DNA from: CAZOMR01 sp964580655
GTDB taxonomy: Bacteria; RBG-13-61-14; CAZOMR01
Direction of reading: 5' to 3'
Length of the DNA: 13,930 bases
Assembly: GCA_964580655.1 (NCBI GenBank)
Contig: CAZOMR010000065.1
Span: 1 to 13,930 of the forward strand
This document shows positions 1 to 7,509 of the stretch, piece by piece (the stretch's first letter is position 1; the number at the start of each line of letters is the position of its first letter). Position numbers and translations under genes: made by a program. A model generated the notes under the pieces. That model saw only the letters and a program-made list of their open reading frames with translations. It ran no database searches and was not told the origin of the DNA.

Positions 1-145
1 TCCAGGTTTCGGCACAGCCTCAACTTGCACATTTATTTTCCTGGCTACTGGCTACTGGCTACTTTTAAATAATTCTCTGCGTTCTCTGCGTCTGCTCCGC
101 ATCTGTAGGATCCTCCGGATCTGGAGAATTTGCGGTGAAAAATAT
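1..145. repeat. Intergenic region with short tandem repeats
   Basis: No gene is visible in this stretch downstream of the SGNH hydrolase gene. It holds a 7-base unit, ctggcta, repeated three times at 41-61 with two further matching bases. A 9-base unit, ttctctgcg, is repeated twice at 73-90. An inverted repeat, GATCC-TCC-GGATC, lies at 109-121, and a gcggtgaaaaat tail follows at about 132-143. The inverted repeat has no T-run on either side, so it does not look like an intrinsic terminator. From general memory, ctctgcg/gcggtgaaa-type strings recur as dispersed intergenic repeats in some environmental bacterial genomes, so this may be one copy of a family. That is an inference and cannot be tested within the window. 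Confidence 0.6.
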
Positions 146-1204
146 TTATTCCTCAACTGCAAAATCTGTGTTTATCAATTCTTCAACCTGTATTTGATGA
201 GCGATCAGCCCTGAAAGCCATTCAAGGCCAGCCTCGCTCAGATGCATGTTATCCTTCCAGAAGAATCCTGGGTCAGGATTATCCTGAAAGATGCTCGCCG
301 CATCCACCAGCGCGGCTTTAGTCTCATTGGCCAATTCCCGCACAGCCTCGTTGTATTCCTGATGCATTGCCAGGGCACTATCCGCATCCTGGATAATTCC
401 CTCGGCCAAAAGGTATGGAGCGAGTCCTGCGCCCTTTTGCGCCGCAGTGGGAGCGGTAATGAGAATCACCTCTGCTTTTCGGCCTCTTGCGAGCCTCACG
501 ATTTGCCGCAGGTTTTCCTTGTAATCCGGGATTGGAACTCGATTTTCTTGCTTTTCGTGCGGCTGAATTTCATGTACAAGCCAGTGGATGACCTGATAGA
601 TGCACAGATGTCCCAGTACTTTCTGAAGAGCCGCGACTCTTAAACCGGGGGCTTTCTGATTCCTGTCCTTTGTGCCCCGGGAGGGCCAGTGGTCATTCCA
701 GCCGAAGAATACTGTTACCAGATCGGGCCGGAGCATTATAGCCTGCCTCTCAAGGAGTCGCAGCCCCTGGAAGGATGAGTATCCGGGCACGGCCATGTTG
801 ATCACTTCCAGGGAGCGTCCGGGAAAGGCTTTGCGGAGTTTTTCTTCAAGCCGTTCAGGGTAAGACCTTTCACCGAGGAAGGTGCAGGAGTCTCCGAGCG
901 CGATGATGCGGATAGTCCCCCGAGGTTTCTCAATACGGAATTCCGGACCGCGAAAGCCTTTTGAGTTGATGTGGATATGATCGGGAAGATAGGTGCTGTT
1001 CGGGATCAGGTTCCAGAAAAGGATTGGATCACGCTGGAAAATCCGGGACAGGGTTTGCTGGTTCGGGTATCCGAACTGCATGTAGACCGGGCCCGCCTGG
1101 TAGGAGAAGCCGGAAATGCGAAGCCCGGCCTCGCCAAGACCGAATGCGAGGAGTACCGCGATCAGGGCAAAGACAGCCGGCCTTGAGTATGCAGGGCTAG
1201 TCAT
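146..1204 (-). CDS. Membrane-anchored SGNH/GDSL-family hydrolase
   Basis: 352-residue protein of the SGNH hydrolase superfamily, which contains esterases and O-acyl/acetyl transferases acting on lipids or polysaccharides. Residues 9-29 form one hydrophobic segment, either a signal anchor or an uncleaved signal peptide, so the catalytic domain is probably outside the cytoplasmic membrane. The four family blocks are visible: GDS with nucleophile Ser106 in IALGDSCTF, Gly141 in VPGYSS, Asn170 in FFGWND, and the Asp318/His321 pair in KDNMHLSEAG. All catalytic residues are therefore present. The gene starts 15 bases after the stop of the formyltransferase gene, so it is probably the last gene of that operon. 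The ribosome binding site is weak (AAGG close to the ATG), which fits coupling to the upstream gene. The substrate cannot be told from sequence. Polysaccharide or lipid deacylation is a family-level guess. Confidence 0.88.
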   Translation of the reverse strand: MTSPAYSRPAVFALIAVLLAFGLGEAGLRISGFSYQAGPVYMQFGYPNQQTLSRIFQRDPILFWNLIPNSTYLPDHIHINSKGFRGPEFRIEKPRGTIRIIALGDSCTFLGERSYPERLEEKLRKAFPGRSLEVINMAVPGYSSFQGLRLLERQAIMLRPDLVTVFFGWNDHWPSRGTKDRNQKAPGLRVAALQKVLGHLCIYQVIHWLVHEIQPHEKQENRVPIPDYKENLRQIVRLARGRKAEVILITAPTAAQKGAGLAPYLLAEGIIQDADSALAMHQEYNEAVRELANETKAALVDAASIFQDNPDPGFFWKDNMHLSEAGLEWLSGLIAHQIQVEELINTDFAVEE

Positions 1205-1219
1205 GAGCCTTGATCCGGC

Positions 1220-1999
1220 TCAGTCCAGTTTCAATCCCCTGGGAACGGGCTGACCCTGGTAAAAGAATTTCCCCTTTTCATCCTGCTGAAAATGGCCGCG
1301 CGCAATGGCCTCAATGGTTCTGGGAAAGATCACCCAGTCGCCTCTCTCCTTGAGCCGCTCTTGATTTTTGTCCGCGACATCCTGCAGGATCGCGGGGTCC
1401 GAGATGTCCGCGTTCCGTGGAATCTCGACCGGCAAGGCTTGCGAGATCATGAAGAGCCGGCCCATATCGCACTCCGGTTCAATGAGGTGGGTTGAGGATC
1501 GAAGGACTTTTTCCCCGGCCTCGATCGCGTCTCGCACCGCGTGTGCGCCCGTCCACTTGCGAGAACCTCCGGCCTCGATCGAGAGGTCAGCCGGATGAAC
1601 ATTGACCCCGATAAAAGCCTCGATCAGAGGCCGTGTGGCCAGGCTCATATATCCTCCGTAAACCGCGACCCTGGCCTGAAACACGCTTAATGCCTTGATG
1701 TTCTCGCGATCGTATTGCTCGCGGAGCTTAATGTCAGAGCGCTTTGCGCCTCGCTTTTTATACCATGCCCCTATGTCCCGGATGATCACAGGGATGTCAA
1801 AGTCCCGGCCTATCTCGGGGGCCTTAGAATTCCATGTATCCGAGAAGATAGCCTTCATCTCGTAAACCATCCGGCCTTCTTCCTCTAAAAGGCGACCCTG
1901 GTGCTCGAGTATTCTTCTGATATTAGTCCCGGACCCGGACATCAGGCCCACTATCCGTAGTGGTCCTTCCTGGGGATCATGAAGAGGCTTCAAGGCCAT
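1220..1999 (-). CDS. PurN-family formyltransferase (phosphoribosylglycinamide formyltransferase-like)
   Basis: 259-residue protein resembling GAR transformylase, which transfers a formyl group from 10-formyl-THF to glycinamide ribonucleotide in purine synthesis. Family landmarks are the substrate-binding loop SGSGTN (21-26), SDTWNSKAPEI (53-63, corresponding to the SNK/RxxAxGL region), VYGGYM (113-118), catalytic Asn133 and His135 in GVNVHP, and Asp178 in ECDMG. The C-terminal block WVIFPRTIEAIARG (222-235) matches the usual PurN tail. The protein is about 50 residues longer than a typical PurN, owing to a basic insert near 78-100 and extra N-terminal residues. The HPSLLPxFxG loop after the catalytic His is replaced by HPADLSIEAGG. 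No purine genes are nearby. It may be a paralogue with another amine substrate, so I give no gene symbol. The start is supported by AGGAGGTG a few bases upstream. It lies 52 bases downstream of the response-regulator gene. Confidence 0.82.
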   Translation of the reverse strand: MALKPLHDPQEGPLRIVGLMSGSGTNIRRILEHQGRLLEEEGRMVYEMKAIFSDTWNSKAPEIGRDFDIPVIIRDIGAWYKKRGAKRSDIKLREQYDRENIKALSVFQARVAVYGGYMSLATRPLIEAFIGVNVHPADLSIEAGGSRKWTGAHAVRDAIEAGEKVLRSSTHLIEPECDMGRLFMISQALPVEIPRNADISDPAILQDVADKNQERLKERGDWVIFPRTIEAIARGHFQQDEKGKFFYQGQPVPRGLKLD

Positions 2000-2051
2000 A
2001 TCAGCACCACCTCCTGGCTTTACTGCTGATCCTGTATCTTCGGCAGGCCGC

Positions 2052-2426
2052 TCAAGGCTCTTCCCCGAAAATCTTGTTCACGCAGTCCTTGATCGTGTCC
2101 ATCTTGAACGGCTTTGCGACGAAAAAGCGAGCTCCGATTTTCTTGCCCCGTTCGACCGTATCTTTGTCGAACTTGGAAGAAAGGAAAATGAAGGGTGTAT
2201 CACGGGTTTCTATGCGGTTCTGGATGGCCTCGCAAAGCCTCAGGCCGTCCAGCTTGGGCATCATGATGTCCGTGATAATCAGGTCTGGCTGAAATTCCTC
2301 CAGGTCGCGCAGGGCCTCGAAGCCATTGTATGCCGAGAAGACCTCGTAGCCGGCCTCGATCAGTTCTTCCCGGAGCATCTCCTGGATAACCTCGCTGTCC
2401 TCCACAACCATGATCCTCTTGCTCAT
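2052..2426 (-). CDS. Single-domain CheY-like response regulator
   Basis: 124-residue stand-alone receiver domain with no output domain, so it signals through protein-protein contact or a phosphorelay. The acidic pocket is Glu9/Asp10, the phosphoacceptor is Asp53 in IITDIMMP, the switch residue is Ser83 (FLSS), and the conserved lysine is Lys105 in AKPF. All are present, so the protein should be phosphorylatable. No histidine kinase gene is in the window, and the partner is unknown. It is the first gene of a likely operon with the formyltransferase and SGNH hydrolase genes. A near-consensus promoter lies upstream, and the GGAG ribosome binding site is about five bases before the ATG. Divisionally similar regulators occur in chemotaxis, PilG-type and stress pathways, so the assignment stops at the family. 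Confidence 0.93.
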   Translation of the reverse strand: MSKRIMVVEDSEVIQEMLREELIEAGYEVFSAYNGFEALRDLEEFQPDLIITDIMMPKLDGLRLCEAIQNRIETRDTPFIFLSSKFDKDTVERGKKIGARFFVAKPFKMDTIKDCVNKIFGEEP

Positions 2427-2453
2427 TTGGCTCCGCCCTTTATCTCGTTTGAT

Positions 2454-2482
2454 ATTTTATCGGATACCGGCCTGGCTGTCAA
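2454..2482 (-). promoter_or_regulatory. Sigma70-like promoter of the response-regulator operon
   Basis: On the minus strand a perfect -35 hexamer TTGACA (2482-2477) is followed after exactly 17 bases by TAAAAT (2459-2454), which matches five of six consensus bases. Transcription would begin near 2447, giving a leader of about 20 bases before the ATG at 2426. The site lies in the 111-base divergent gap between the response-regulator and epimerase genes. No equally good promoter was seen for the plus-strand gene. Confidence 0.72.
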
Positions 2483-2537
2483 ACCTGGAGATGCAGAGGC
2501 TTTGCGGCCGGGATGGACCTGTGTTAGGCTTTAGCGC

Positions 2538-3641
2538 ATGAGCGAGAGAGAAGATAAGGGCAAGGTTCTTGTCAATGGTGCCGGGGGATTCCTTGGCTCG
2601 CATACTGTGGAGTACCTGATGGAGGCAGGCTACACGGTGCGGGCAACTGACCTGCCAAACTCAGACCTCTCTGTTGCCGAAGCCGCGGGCGCTGAGGTTG
2701 TCAAGGCTGACCTGCTTGAGCCGGAGGGTATCCCGGGGCTTCTTGATGGCATGGAAAAGGTTGTCAACATTGCCGGATTTTTCAAGTTTTCTCTCCCGCC
2801 TGATGTGCTGAAGAAGGCCAATGTGGATGTAACGCGCAACATGTGCGAGGCCGCTCTCAAAGCCGGGATCAAGCGGTTTGTGCACATCGCGAGCATAGCG
2901 GTCTACGGCAGGCCGCGTGCTTTTCCCATGAGAGAGGACCACCCTCGCAATCCTTCCAACAACTATGAGAGGACAAAATGCGATGGCGAGGATCTGGTAA
3001 TGAGGTATTATCGCGAGCATGGCCTTCCCGCGGCAAGCCTCCGGCCGGCCGGCATCTACGGACCGAGAAGCCGTTACGGCCAGACTACCATGATGTGCCT
3101 CCTGGCACTGGTCAAGCACGCGGGCAAGCGAAGAATACCCGCGCTCAAGGGGGGCCCCTTCATGCATTATGTTCATGTGCGTGATGTGGCCCAGGGGATC
3201 AAGGTTCTGCTTGAGGCAGATGGCGTGGAAGGCTCTTGCTACAATGTGGCCGATGACTCGCCGCTCAGCCAGGGGGATTTCTTCAAGGTAGCGATGCGGG
3301 CATACGGCCTAGAGATCACCTTCCAGTTTCCTTACTTCACCAGGCTATACTGGCCTTTCATCCGGATGCTGATCGCGCTTCCGGATTCGCAGTTTGATAA
3401 AATCAATGCCTGGCTCGGAAAAAAATGGAGAGACATGATCTCTGCTTACGACCTCGATCCTGCGCTTTCCGCAAGCCTTGACAGGGACTTTCTCGGTTAC
3501 ATGCGATCATCCTATGCCCTGGACACGACCAAGCTCAAGGCCCTGGGCTACACTCCGCATTATCCGGACCTACGGACGGAATTCCTTGAAAGCATCCGAT
3601 GGTACCAGGAAGCCGGCTGGTTGCCTGAATTCAAGGAATAG
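2538..3641 (+). CDS. NAD(P)-dependent extended-SDR epimerase/dehydratase (3-beta-HSD-like)
   Basis: 367-residue extended short-chain dehydrogenase/reductase, the only plus-strand gene of the window. The Rossmann nucleotide-binding motif GAGGFLG is at 14-20. After the second strand, Asp38 (ATDLP) suggests NAD preference over NADP. The catalytic set is Ser119 (HIASIAVYG), Tyr143 and Lys147 in NNYERTKCDGE, and LRPAGIYGP (168-176) is the usual family block after the active site. The C-terminal third (about 240-367) is the variable substrate domain, with an aromatic-rich stretch near 266-280 (FQFPYFTRLYWPF) that could contact a membrane or a hydrophobic substrate. This resembles the 3-beta-hydroxysteroid dehydrogenase and sterol/hopanoid-type branch, but sugar epimerases share the same core. 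The ribosome binding site is poor. The gene converges with the TPR gene, with 16 bases between the stops. Confidence 0.88.
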   Translation: MSEREDKGKVLVNGAGGFLGSHTVEYLMEAGYTVRATDLPNSDLSVAEAAGAEVVKADLLEPEGIPGLLDGMEKVVNIAGFFKFSLPPDVLKKANVDVTRNMCEAALKAGIKRFVHIASIAVYGRPRAFPMREDHPRNPSNNYERTKCDGEDLVMRYYREHGLPAASLRPAGIYGPRSRYGQTTMMCLLALVKHAGKRRIPALKGGPFMHYVHVRDVAQGIKVLLEADGVEGSCYNVADDSPLSQGDFFKVAMRAYGLEITFQFPYFTRLYWPFIRMLIALPDSQFDKINAWLGKKWRDMISAYDLDPALSASLDRDFLGYMRSSYALDTTKLKALGYTPHYPDLRTEFLESIRWYQEAGWLPEFKE

Positions 3642-3657
3642 AATATCTTGACCGCAC

Positions 3658-4488
3658 TTATCTGGCCGGATAGTCCTTGCCGGTAAAGTCCTTCCAGTTT
3701 TCGCGCGCGCGCTTTTGCGCGAGTTTGTTCTTTGCAATCTCTTCGGGAAAGATACCCGGATCAGCCTCTATAATCTTCTTGAGTGCAGTGAGCGCCTTTT
3801 CGTCATCGCCCATTCGATGTAGAAATTCGCCCTGGTAGGCATAGTTAAGCAGGTATCGCGGCTCGATCCTGATGGCGTTCTCCAGTTGTTCATAGACCTG
3901 ATCGGGGTCCTGGCCGGTTAATTTTATTACTATATCAGGAATACGGGAGAGCACCTGTCCCCAGAATCGAGCGTAGCCTCCGTATAAATATGTAATGTCG
4001 TTTTCTTCAATCCAGTTCATGTGTTTATTCAAATCGAGAAAGATTCCTGCCTGTGCAAAGACACTCCGGTTCTCGTAGCTTGATGCCAGATTGGCACAGT
4101 GCCAGTAATGGGCTCCTGCGGTCTCCTTCAAGGACAGCGCCTTGTCCGCGGCTTCAAGGCCCTTGTTGAAATAAACATTCCTCGCCTCGTAATCCTCTTT
4201 TTCCTTCCCCGGCATGAGGTCTCCCCTCTGCCAGCACTCGTCAGCCAGTGCCACGAGAATCTCCGGGTTGTCCGGATCAATCTTCTTCGCATCCTCAAGA
4301 TACCCGATCGCCTTGTCAGCCGTCTCAATAGTCAGGTCTAAAGCCACGACCTCCCAGGCCCTGTCAATCAAGTCCTGCGCCTTCGGGTTCTCGCTCTTTG
4401 GCTTCACCTGCTCGCGGGAATGCGCCGAGCCCGCGGCCAGGATCAGGATCAAGGCAAAAAGAGCCCCCGTGTTCATCCTCACCATCAT
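3658..4488 (-). CDS. Exported tetratricopeptide-repeat protein
   Basis: 276 residues from the chosen start. An N-terminal signal peptide is visible: short basic N-region (MMVRMN), hydrophobic core (ALFALILILAAG) and likely cleavage after SAHS near residue 24, so it is periplasmic or cell-surface. TPR-like helical pairs include about 39-72 (ending KKIDPDNPEI), 104-123 and 199-247 (AIRIEPRYLLNYAYQGEFLHRMGDDEKALTALKKIIEADPG). The central GGYARFWGQVLSRIP segment is loosely like the TatT/TRAP-associated TPR family, but I would not name it so. The ATG at 4488 is chosen because a perfect AAGGAGG sits five bases upstream and a signal peptide follows directly. A longer frame to 4602 would run into the mtnP coding sequence. 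The ribosome binding site overlaps the mtnP stop codon, implying an operon. Function unknown; probably an envelope scaffold or lipid/solute-handling accessory. Confidence 0.82.
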   Translation of the reverse strand: MMVRMNTGALFALILILAAGSAHSREQVKPKSENPKAQDLIDRAWEVVALDLTIETADKAIGYLEDAKKIDPDNPEILVALADECWQRGDLMPGKEKEDYEARNVYFNKGLEAADKALSLKETAGAHYWHCANLASSYENRSVFAQAGIFLDLNKHMNWIEENDITYLYGGYARFWGQVLSRIPDIVIKLTGQDPDQVYEQLENAIRIEPRYLLNYAYQGEFLHRMGDDEKALTALKKIIEADPGIFPEEIAKNKLAQKRARENWKDFTGKDYPAR

Positions 4489-4493
4489 GAATT

Positions 4494-4500
4494 CCTCCTT
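4494..4500 (-). promoter_or_regulatory. Ribosome binding site overlapping the mtnP stop
   Basis: AAGGAGG on the minus strand, five bases before the ATG at 4488. Its first two As belong to the TAA stop of mtnP (4501-4499). It decides the start of the TPR gene and links its translation to termination of mtnP. Confidence 0.8.
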
Positions 4501-5365
4501 AATCCGAAAAATACTTATTGATGATAAAGTCAAGCTCTTTCCGTCTCCTGGGCGGGATTTTCTTCGGGTCAGTGATGATGGCGTCCCGCATGGCATTGAC
4601 ACAGAGGCATGTGCGCTTCTTCGGGAGCATCTTTACTGCGGCCTTTATGATCCTCTTAGAGGTCTCGATATTCTTGTGCATGACCTTCAGCACCTCTTCA
4701 ATGGTGACATCAGCCTCGGTCTCGTGCCAGCAGTCGTAGTCAGTGCAAAGCGCGATCGAGGCATAGCATATCTCGGCCTCGCGTGCGAGCCGGGCCTCTG
4801 TGAGGTTTGTCATGCCCACAACATCCGCTCCCCAGCCTCGATACAAAAAGCTCTCCGCCCGCGTGGAGAATGCCGGTCCCTCGATGCAGATATATGTTCC
4901 TCCCTCGTGCACGCGAGCCTTGACCTTCTTTGCGGCCCGGTAAAGCACTTTTGCAAGGTCCGGACAGATGGGGTCTGCGAAGACCATGTGCCCGACCACG
5001 CCGTCTCCCATGAATGTAGCATTACGCCGATAAGTCCGGTCAATAAACTGGTCAACTATCACGATGTCTCCCGGCCGAATATTGTTCTTGAAACTACCGC
5101 ATGCTCCGGAGGCTATGATGTATTCCACGCCCAGCTTCTTCATAGCCCAGATGTTTGCGCGGTAGTTGATCTCGGAAGGAAGGATGTGATGGCCTTTACC
5201 GTGTCGAGGCAGGAACACCATGTTCACATCTTCAAGAGTCCCGATGATGAAAGCATCAGAAGGAGGGCCGAAAGGGGTCTTGACCCTCTGCTTCTTCTCA
5301 ACCTTGAGCTCGTCAATCTCGTAAAGCCCGCTTCCGCCGATCACACCAACTATCTTTTTCGGCAT
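4499..5365 (-). CDS. mtnP: S-methyl-5'-thioadenosine phosphorylase
   Basis: 288-residue cytosolic nucleoside phosphorylase of the PNP/MTAP family. It splits 5'-methylthioadenosine with phosphate into adenine and methylthioribose-1-phosphate, recycling the by-product of polyamine and AdoMet-dependent reactions. Phosphate and ribose site motifs are GGSGL (10-14), RHG (54-56) and ACGS (88-91). GDIVIVDQFIDRT (99-111), IEGPAFSTRAES (161-172) and MTN (185-187) are strongly MTAP-like. The base-specificity site reads TDYDCW with Asp209 and Asp211. This is the adenine-selective form; 6-oxopurine phosphorylases carry Asn there. Hence MTAP rather than guanosine/inosine phosphorylase, although some bacterial enzymes of this group also accept adenosine or inosine. 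Length fits the family. It lies 17 bases after the lipid-kinase-like gene, with GGAGAG upstream of the ATG. No other methionine-salvage gene is in the window. Confidence 0.93.
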   Translation of the reverse strand: MPKKIVGVIGGSGLYEIDELKVEKKQRVKTPFGPPSDAFIIGTLEDVNMVFLPRHGKGHHILPSEINYRANIWAMKKLGVEYIIASGACGSFKNNIRPGDIVIVDQFIDRTYRRNATFMGDGVVGHMVFADPICPDLAKVLYRAAKKVKARVHEGGTYICIEGPAFSTRAESFLYRGWGADVVGMTNLTEARLAREAEICYASIALCTDYDCWHETEADVTIEEVLKVMHKNIETSKRIIKAAVKMLPKKRTCLCVNAMRDAIITDPKKIPPRRRKELDFIINKYFSD

Positions 5366-5382
5366 AAACTTCTCTCCGGATT

Positions 5383-6312
5383 CTACACCTTGACTATTTC
5401 TATCGTTGGACCAACGGACATCTGGATCGGCTCTTCGGTCTCGTAAAGCTCGCCGTCCACCATGTAGCGCATATTGTCAAGGGGCTTGATTAAAACATCC
5501 CTCACAACCCTGGAGAGAAGGTCCGGATGGATGATGTCCTTGCCGAAATAAAGCTTAGGGAGTCGCGGGATAACCGAAAGCAGTTTGATTCTTGTAGCGA
5601 TGAACTGGAAATGGCCCTCCTTGTCGTAAGCGTGGGGAGTTGGCGTGAACCCGAGTCCGATCTCCCTGATGGTGCATCCGAGAATCGCGGTAAATTCCTG
5701 AAAGGGGACTGTTTCTCCGTCCGCGGTTATTTTTGCTTTTGCCGGCTCAAATAGGCGCTTTGCATACTGCCCGCGTGTGATTGCGGATGAGAGAGCCCTT
5801 GCGATGACCTTGGCCCCGGCCACCGGGCCTGTGCCTGTTCCGGAATAGTAGGCATCAAGGAAATTCGCGGCAAGGCCTGCTCCGCTCATGAACCCGTATT
5901 TCTCGTTGAGCCGGACCAGCGGCTGTTTAAAAATTTCAAAGGGTTGCTTTGTGCGGTGGAGCTCTACAGCCTTCTTACAGATGTCCAGGGTCTTGCCCTT
6001 GAGCTTGAGGGAGTTTGGCATGGTGTTCATTGTTCCGCCGCGAAGAGGGATGACCCGTGGAAGAAGCCTGTCCCGGTAGACCTTGATAAAAGCACTGAGC
6101 GCAAGATGCAAGGAACCGTCGCCGCCGTTCACCGCGAGAAGCTCAAAGCCTTCTTTGATGAACCGCTCGGCCAATTCCGGAAGTTCGTCCAGGTTCCTGG
6201 TCTCGAAGACATGGCCATCATCACCCAGGATCTGGCGAAGCTGATCCGCAATATGGGGCCGCTTGATGTTGCCCCGTGCAAAGGGGTTATGAATAACGCC
6301 GATTCCGCTCAA
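5383..6312 (-). CDS. Diacylglycerol/lipid kinase-like protein
   Basis: 309-residue member of the DAGK catalytic-domain superfamily (bacterial lipid kinases such as DgkB, YegS and BmrU, related to NAD and 6-phosphofructokinase folds). It would phosphorylate a lipid hydroxyl using ATP at the inner face of the membrane. The nucleotide motif is NGGDGS (62-67; usually GGDGT) and the second conserved block is PLRGGTMN (89-96; usually PxGTxN). A glycine-rich turn SGAGLAANFLDAYY follows, then a C-terminal beta-rich domain ending in MRYMVDGELYE, the usual D-G-E region. It lacks a transmembrane segment, as is normal for the family. The start is TTG at 6312, chosen because AAGGAGG lies seven bases upstream (6326-6320) and no ATG is suitably placed. 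It follows dnaJ by 76 bases and precedes mtnP by 17. The lipid substrate is not deducible. Confidence 0.85.
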   Translation of the reverse strand: MSGIGVIHNPFARGNIKRPHIADQLRQILGDDGHVFETRNLDELPELAERFIKEGFELLAVNGGDGSLHLALSAFIKVYRDRLLPRVIPLRGGTMNTMPNSLKLKGKTLDICKKAVELHRTKQPFEIFKQPLVRLNEKYGFMSGAGLAANFLDAYYSGTGTGPVAGAKVIARALSSAITRGQYAKRLFEPAKAKITADGETVPFQEFTAILGCTIREIGLGFTPTPHAYDKEGHFQFIATRIKLLSVIPRLPKLYFGKDIIHPDLLSRVVRDVLIKPLDNMRYMVDGELYETEEPIQMSVGPTIEIVKV

Positions 6313-6319
6313 GGGTATT

Positions 6320-6326
6320 CCTCCTT
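6320..6326 (-). promoter_or_regulatory. Ribosome binding site for a TTG start
   Basis: A perfect AAGGAGG on the minus strand, seven bases before TTG at 6312. It is the main evidence that the lipid-kinase-like gene begins with this non-ATG codon. Confidence 0.75.
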
Positions 6327-6355
6327 GGGACTGCCGGAAAAAAGTCGTGTCTCAA

Positions 6356-6383
6356 GATATATCAGTTGTCAGGATCAAGTCAA
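6356..6383 (-). promoter_or_regulatory. Possible promoter between dnaJ and the lipid-kinase-like gene
   Basis: In the 76-base gap after dnaJ the minus strand shows TTGACT (6383-6378), a 16-base spacer and TATATC (6361-6356). It is five of six at -35 and four of six at -10. It could let the lipid-kinase/mtnP/TPR group be transcribed apart from the heat-shock genes. No hairpin terminator is visible in the gap, so read-through from dnaJ is equally possible. Confidence 0.4.
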
Positions 6384-6388
6384 GATTT

Positions 6389-7492
6389 TTATTTCCTGAA
6401 ATGCTTTTTAACTTTATCATGGAATGATTTGATCTGAGGTAGCGAGTCAGCGGGCGTTATCTTGGAGAGTTTTTTCAGTAGCTCCTTTTGTTCCCGGTTG
6501 AGCCGGGTAGGCATCTCGACAGACACGAGCACATGGAGGTCTCCCCGATGATAGCCATCGAGGCTTGGCATGCCCTTACCCTTGAGGCGGAAGACTTTCC
6601 CGGTCTGTGTTCCAGCCGGTATTTTCATCCTTACTGTTTCTTCCAGAGTAGGGACCTCTATCTCGTGTCCGAGCGCGGCCTGGAGGTATGAGACAGGCAT
6701 CTCCAGAATCAGCTCGGAGCCATCGCGCTGAAACAAAGGGTGGTCCTCTACAAAGATCACCACATGGAGGTCTCCGGGAGGGGCTCCGCGCTCCCCAGGT
6801 TCTCCCTCTCCTCGCAGACGCAGGGTTGATCCGGAGTCCACGCCAGGGGGTATCTTGACATTGAGTTTCCGTATAACTTCCTCTAATCCTGTGCCCCGGC
6901 ATTTCGGGCACGGCTCTCTTATCACGGTGCCGCGGCCTCCGCACTGGGAGCAGGTGCGGGTCACGGAGAAGAATCCCTGTTGATACCGCATCTGGCCATG
7001 GCCCCCGCACGCAGGACAGGTAACAGGGCTGGAGCCCTTTCTGCCCCCGGTTCCAGAGCATTCGGAACAAAGCTGGTGCCGCGCCACCTCCAAGGTCTTC
7101 TCGCAACCGCGGGCCGCAGACATGAGACTGATCCGGAGGTCCACCCGGATGTCCGCACCCCGGTGTACCCCTGTTCTCCGCCTTCCTCGGGGTCTGCCGA
7201 AGAAATCATCAAACAGGTTTCCGAAGATATCGTCAATTGAGGGGAATCCGAAATCGGTTATATCAAAGCCTCCGGGAGCGCCGTGTCCGAAGCGGTCGTA
7301 CCGGGATCGGGCTTCCGGGTCGGACAGCACCTGGTAGGCCTCGTTGATCTCCTTAAACCGGTCCTCTGCATCCGGAGAGGGATTCCGGTCAGGGTGATAC
7401 TTCAAGGCCAGGTCCCGGTAGGTCCTCTTAATCTCATCCATGCCTGCGCCCCGGTCCACCCCGAGAACCTCATAGTAATCGCGCTTGGCCAA
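6389..7492 (-). CDS. dnaJ: Chaperone protein DnaJ (type I Hsp40)
   Basis: 367-residue co-chaperone that delivers unfolded clients to DnaK and stimulates its ATPase. The complete type I layout is present: J domain (about 4-68) with the essential HPD at 33-35, a Gly/Phe-rich linker (about 70-100) with FDDFF, and a zinc-finger domain with four CxxCxGxG repeats (Cys142/145, 159/162, 181/184 and 195/198). The C-terminal client-binding beta domains follow. The sequence begins MAKRDYYEVLGV like most DnaJ proteins, but the start codon is TTG at 7492 and the upstream site is only AAAGGG at eight bases. It normally follows dnaK directly in this operon type; here three unrelated genes lie between, with just 17 bases separating dnaJ from the last. 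Its expression therefore depends on reading through that cassette or on a promoter inside it. Confidence 0.97.
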   Translation of the reverse strand: MAKRDYYEVLGVDRGAGMDEIKRTYRDLALKYHPDRNPSPDAEDRFKEINEAYQVLSDPEARSRYDRFGHGAPGGFDITDFGFPSIDDIFGNLFDDFFGRPRGRRRTGVHRGADIRVDLRISLMSAARGCEKTLEVARHQLCSECSGTGGRKGSSPVTCPACGGHGQMRYQQGFFSVTRTCSQCGGRGTVIREPCPKCRGTGLEEVIRKLNVKIPPGVDSGSTLRLRGEGEPGERGAPPGDLHVVIFVEDHPLFQRDGSELILEMPVSYLQAALGHEIEVPTLEETVRMKIPAGTQTGKVFRLKGKGMPSLDGYHRGDLHVLVSVEMPTRLNREQKELLKKLSKITPADSLPQIKSFHDKVKKHFRK

Positions 7493-7509
7493 ATCAAATA
7501 CCCTTTAAA

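Noticed and set aside
2661..3176. Minus-strand frame of 171 codons within the epimerase gene
   Set aside because: The plus strand encodes the SDR motifs GAGGFLG and YERTK here. The antisense frame has no family features.
4489..4602. Upstream extension of the TPR protein to 4602
   Set aside because: It overlaps the end of mtnP, has no ribosome binding site and would bury the signal peptide 38 residues inside the protein.
4214..5446. Open plus-strand frame of 410 codons
   Set aside because: It lies antisense to mtnP and the TPR gene, both with clear family motifs and ribosome binding sites. Its translation shows no recognisable domain, so it is a shadow frame.
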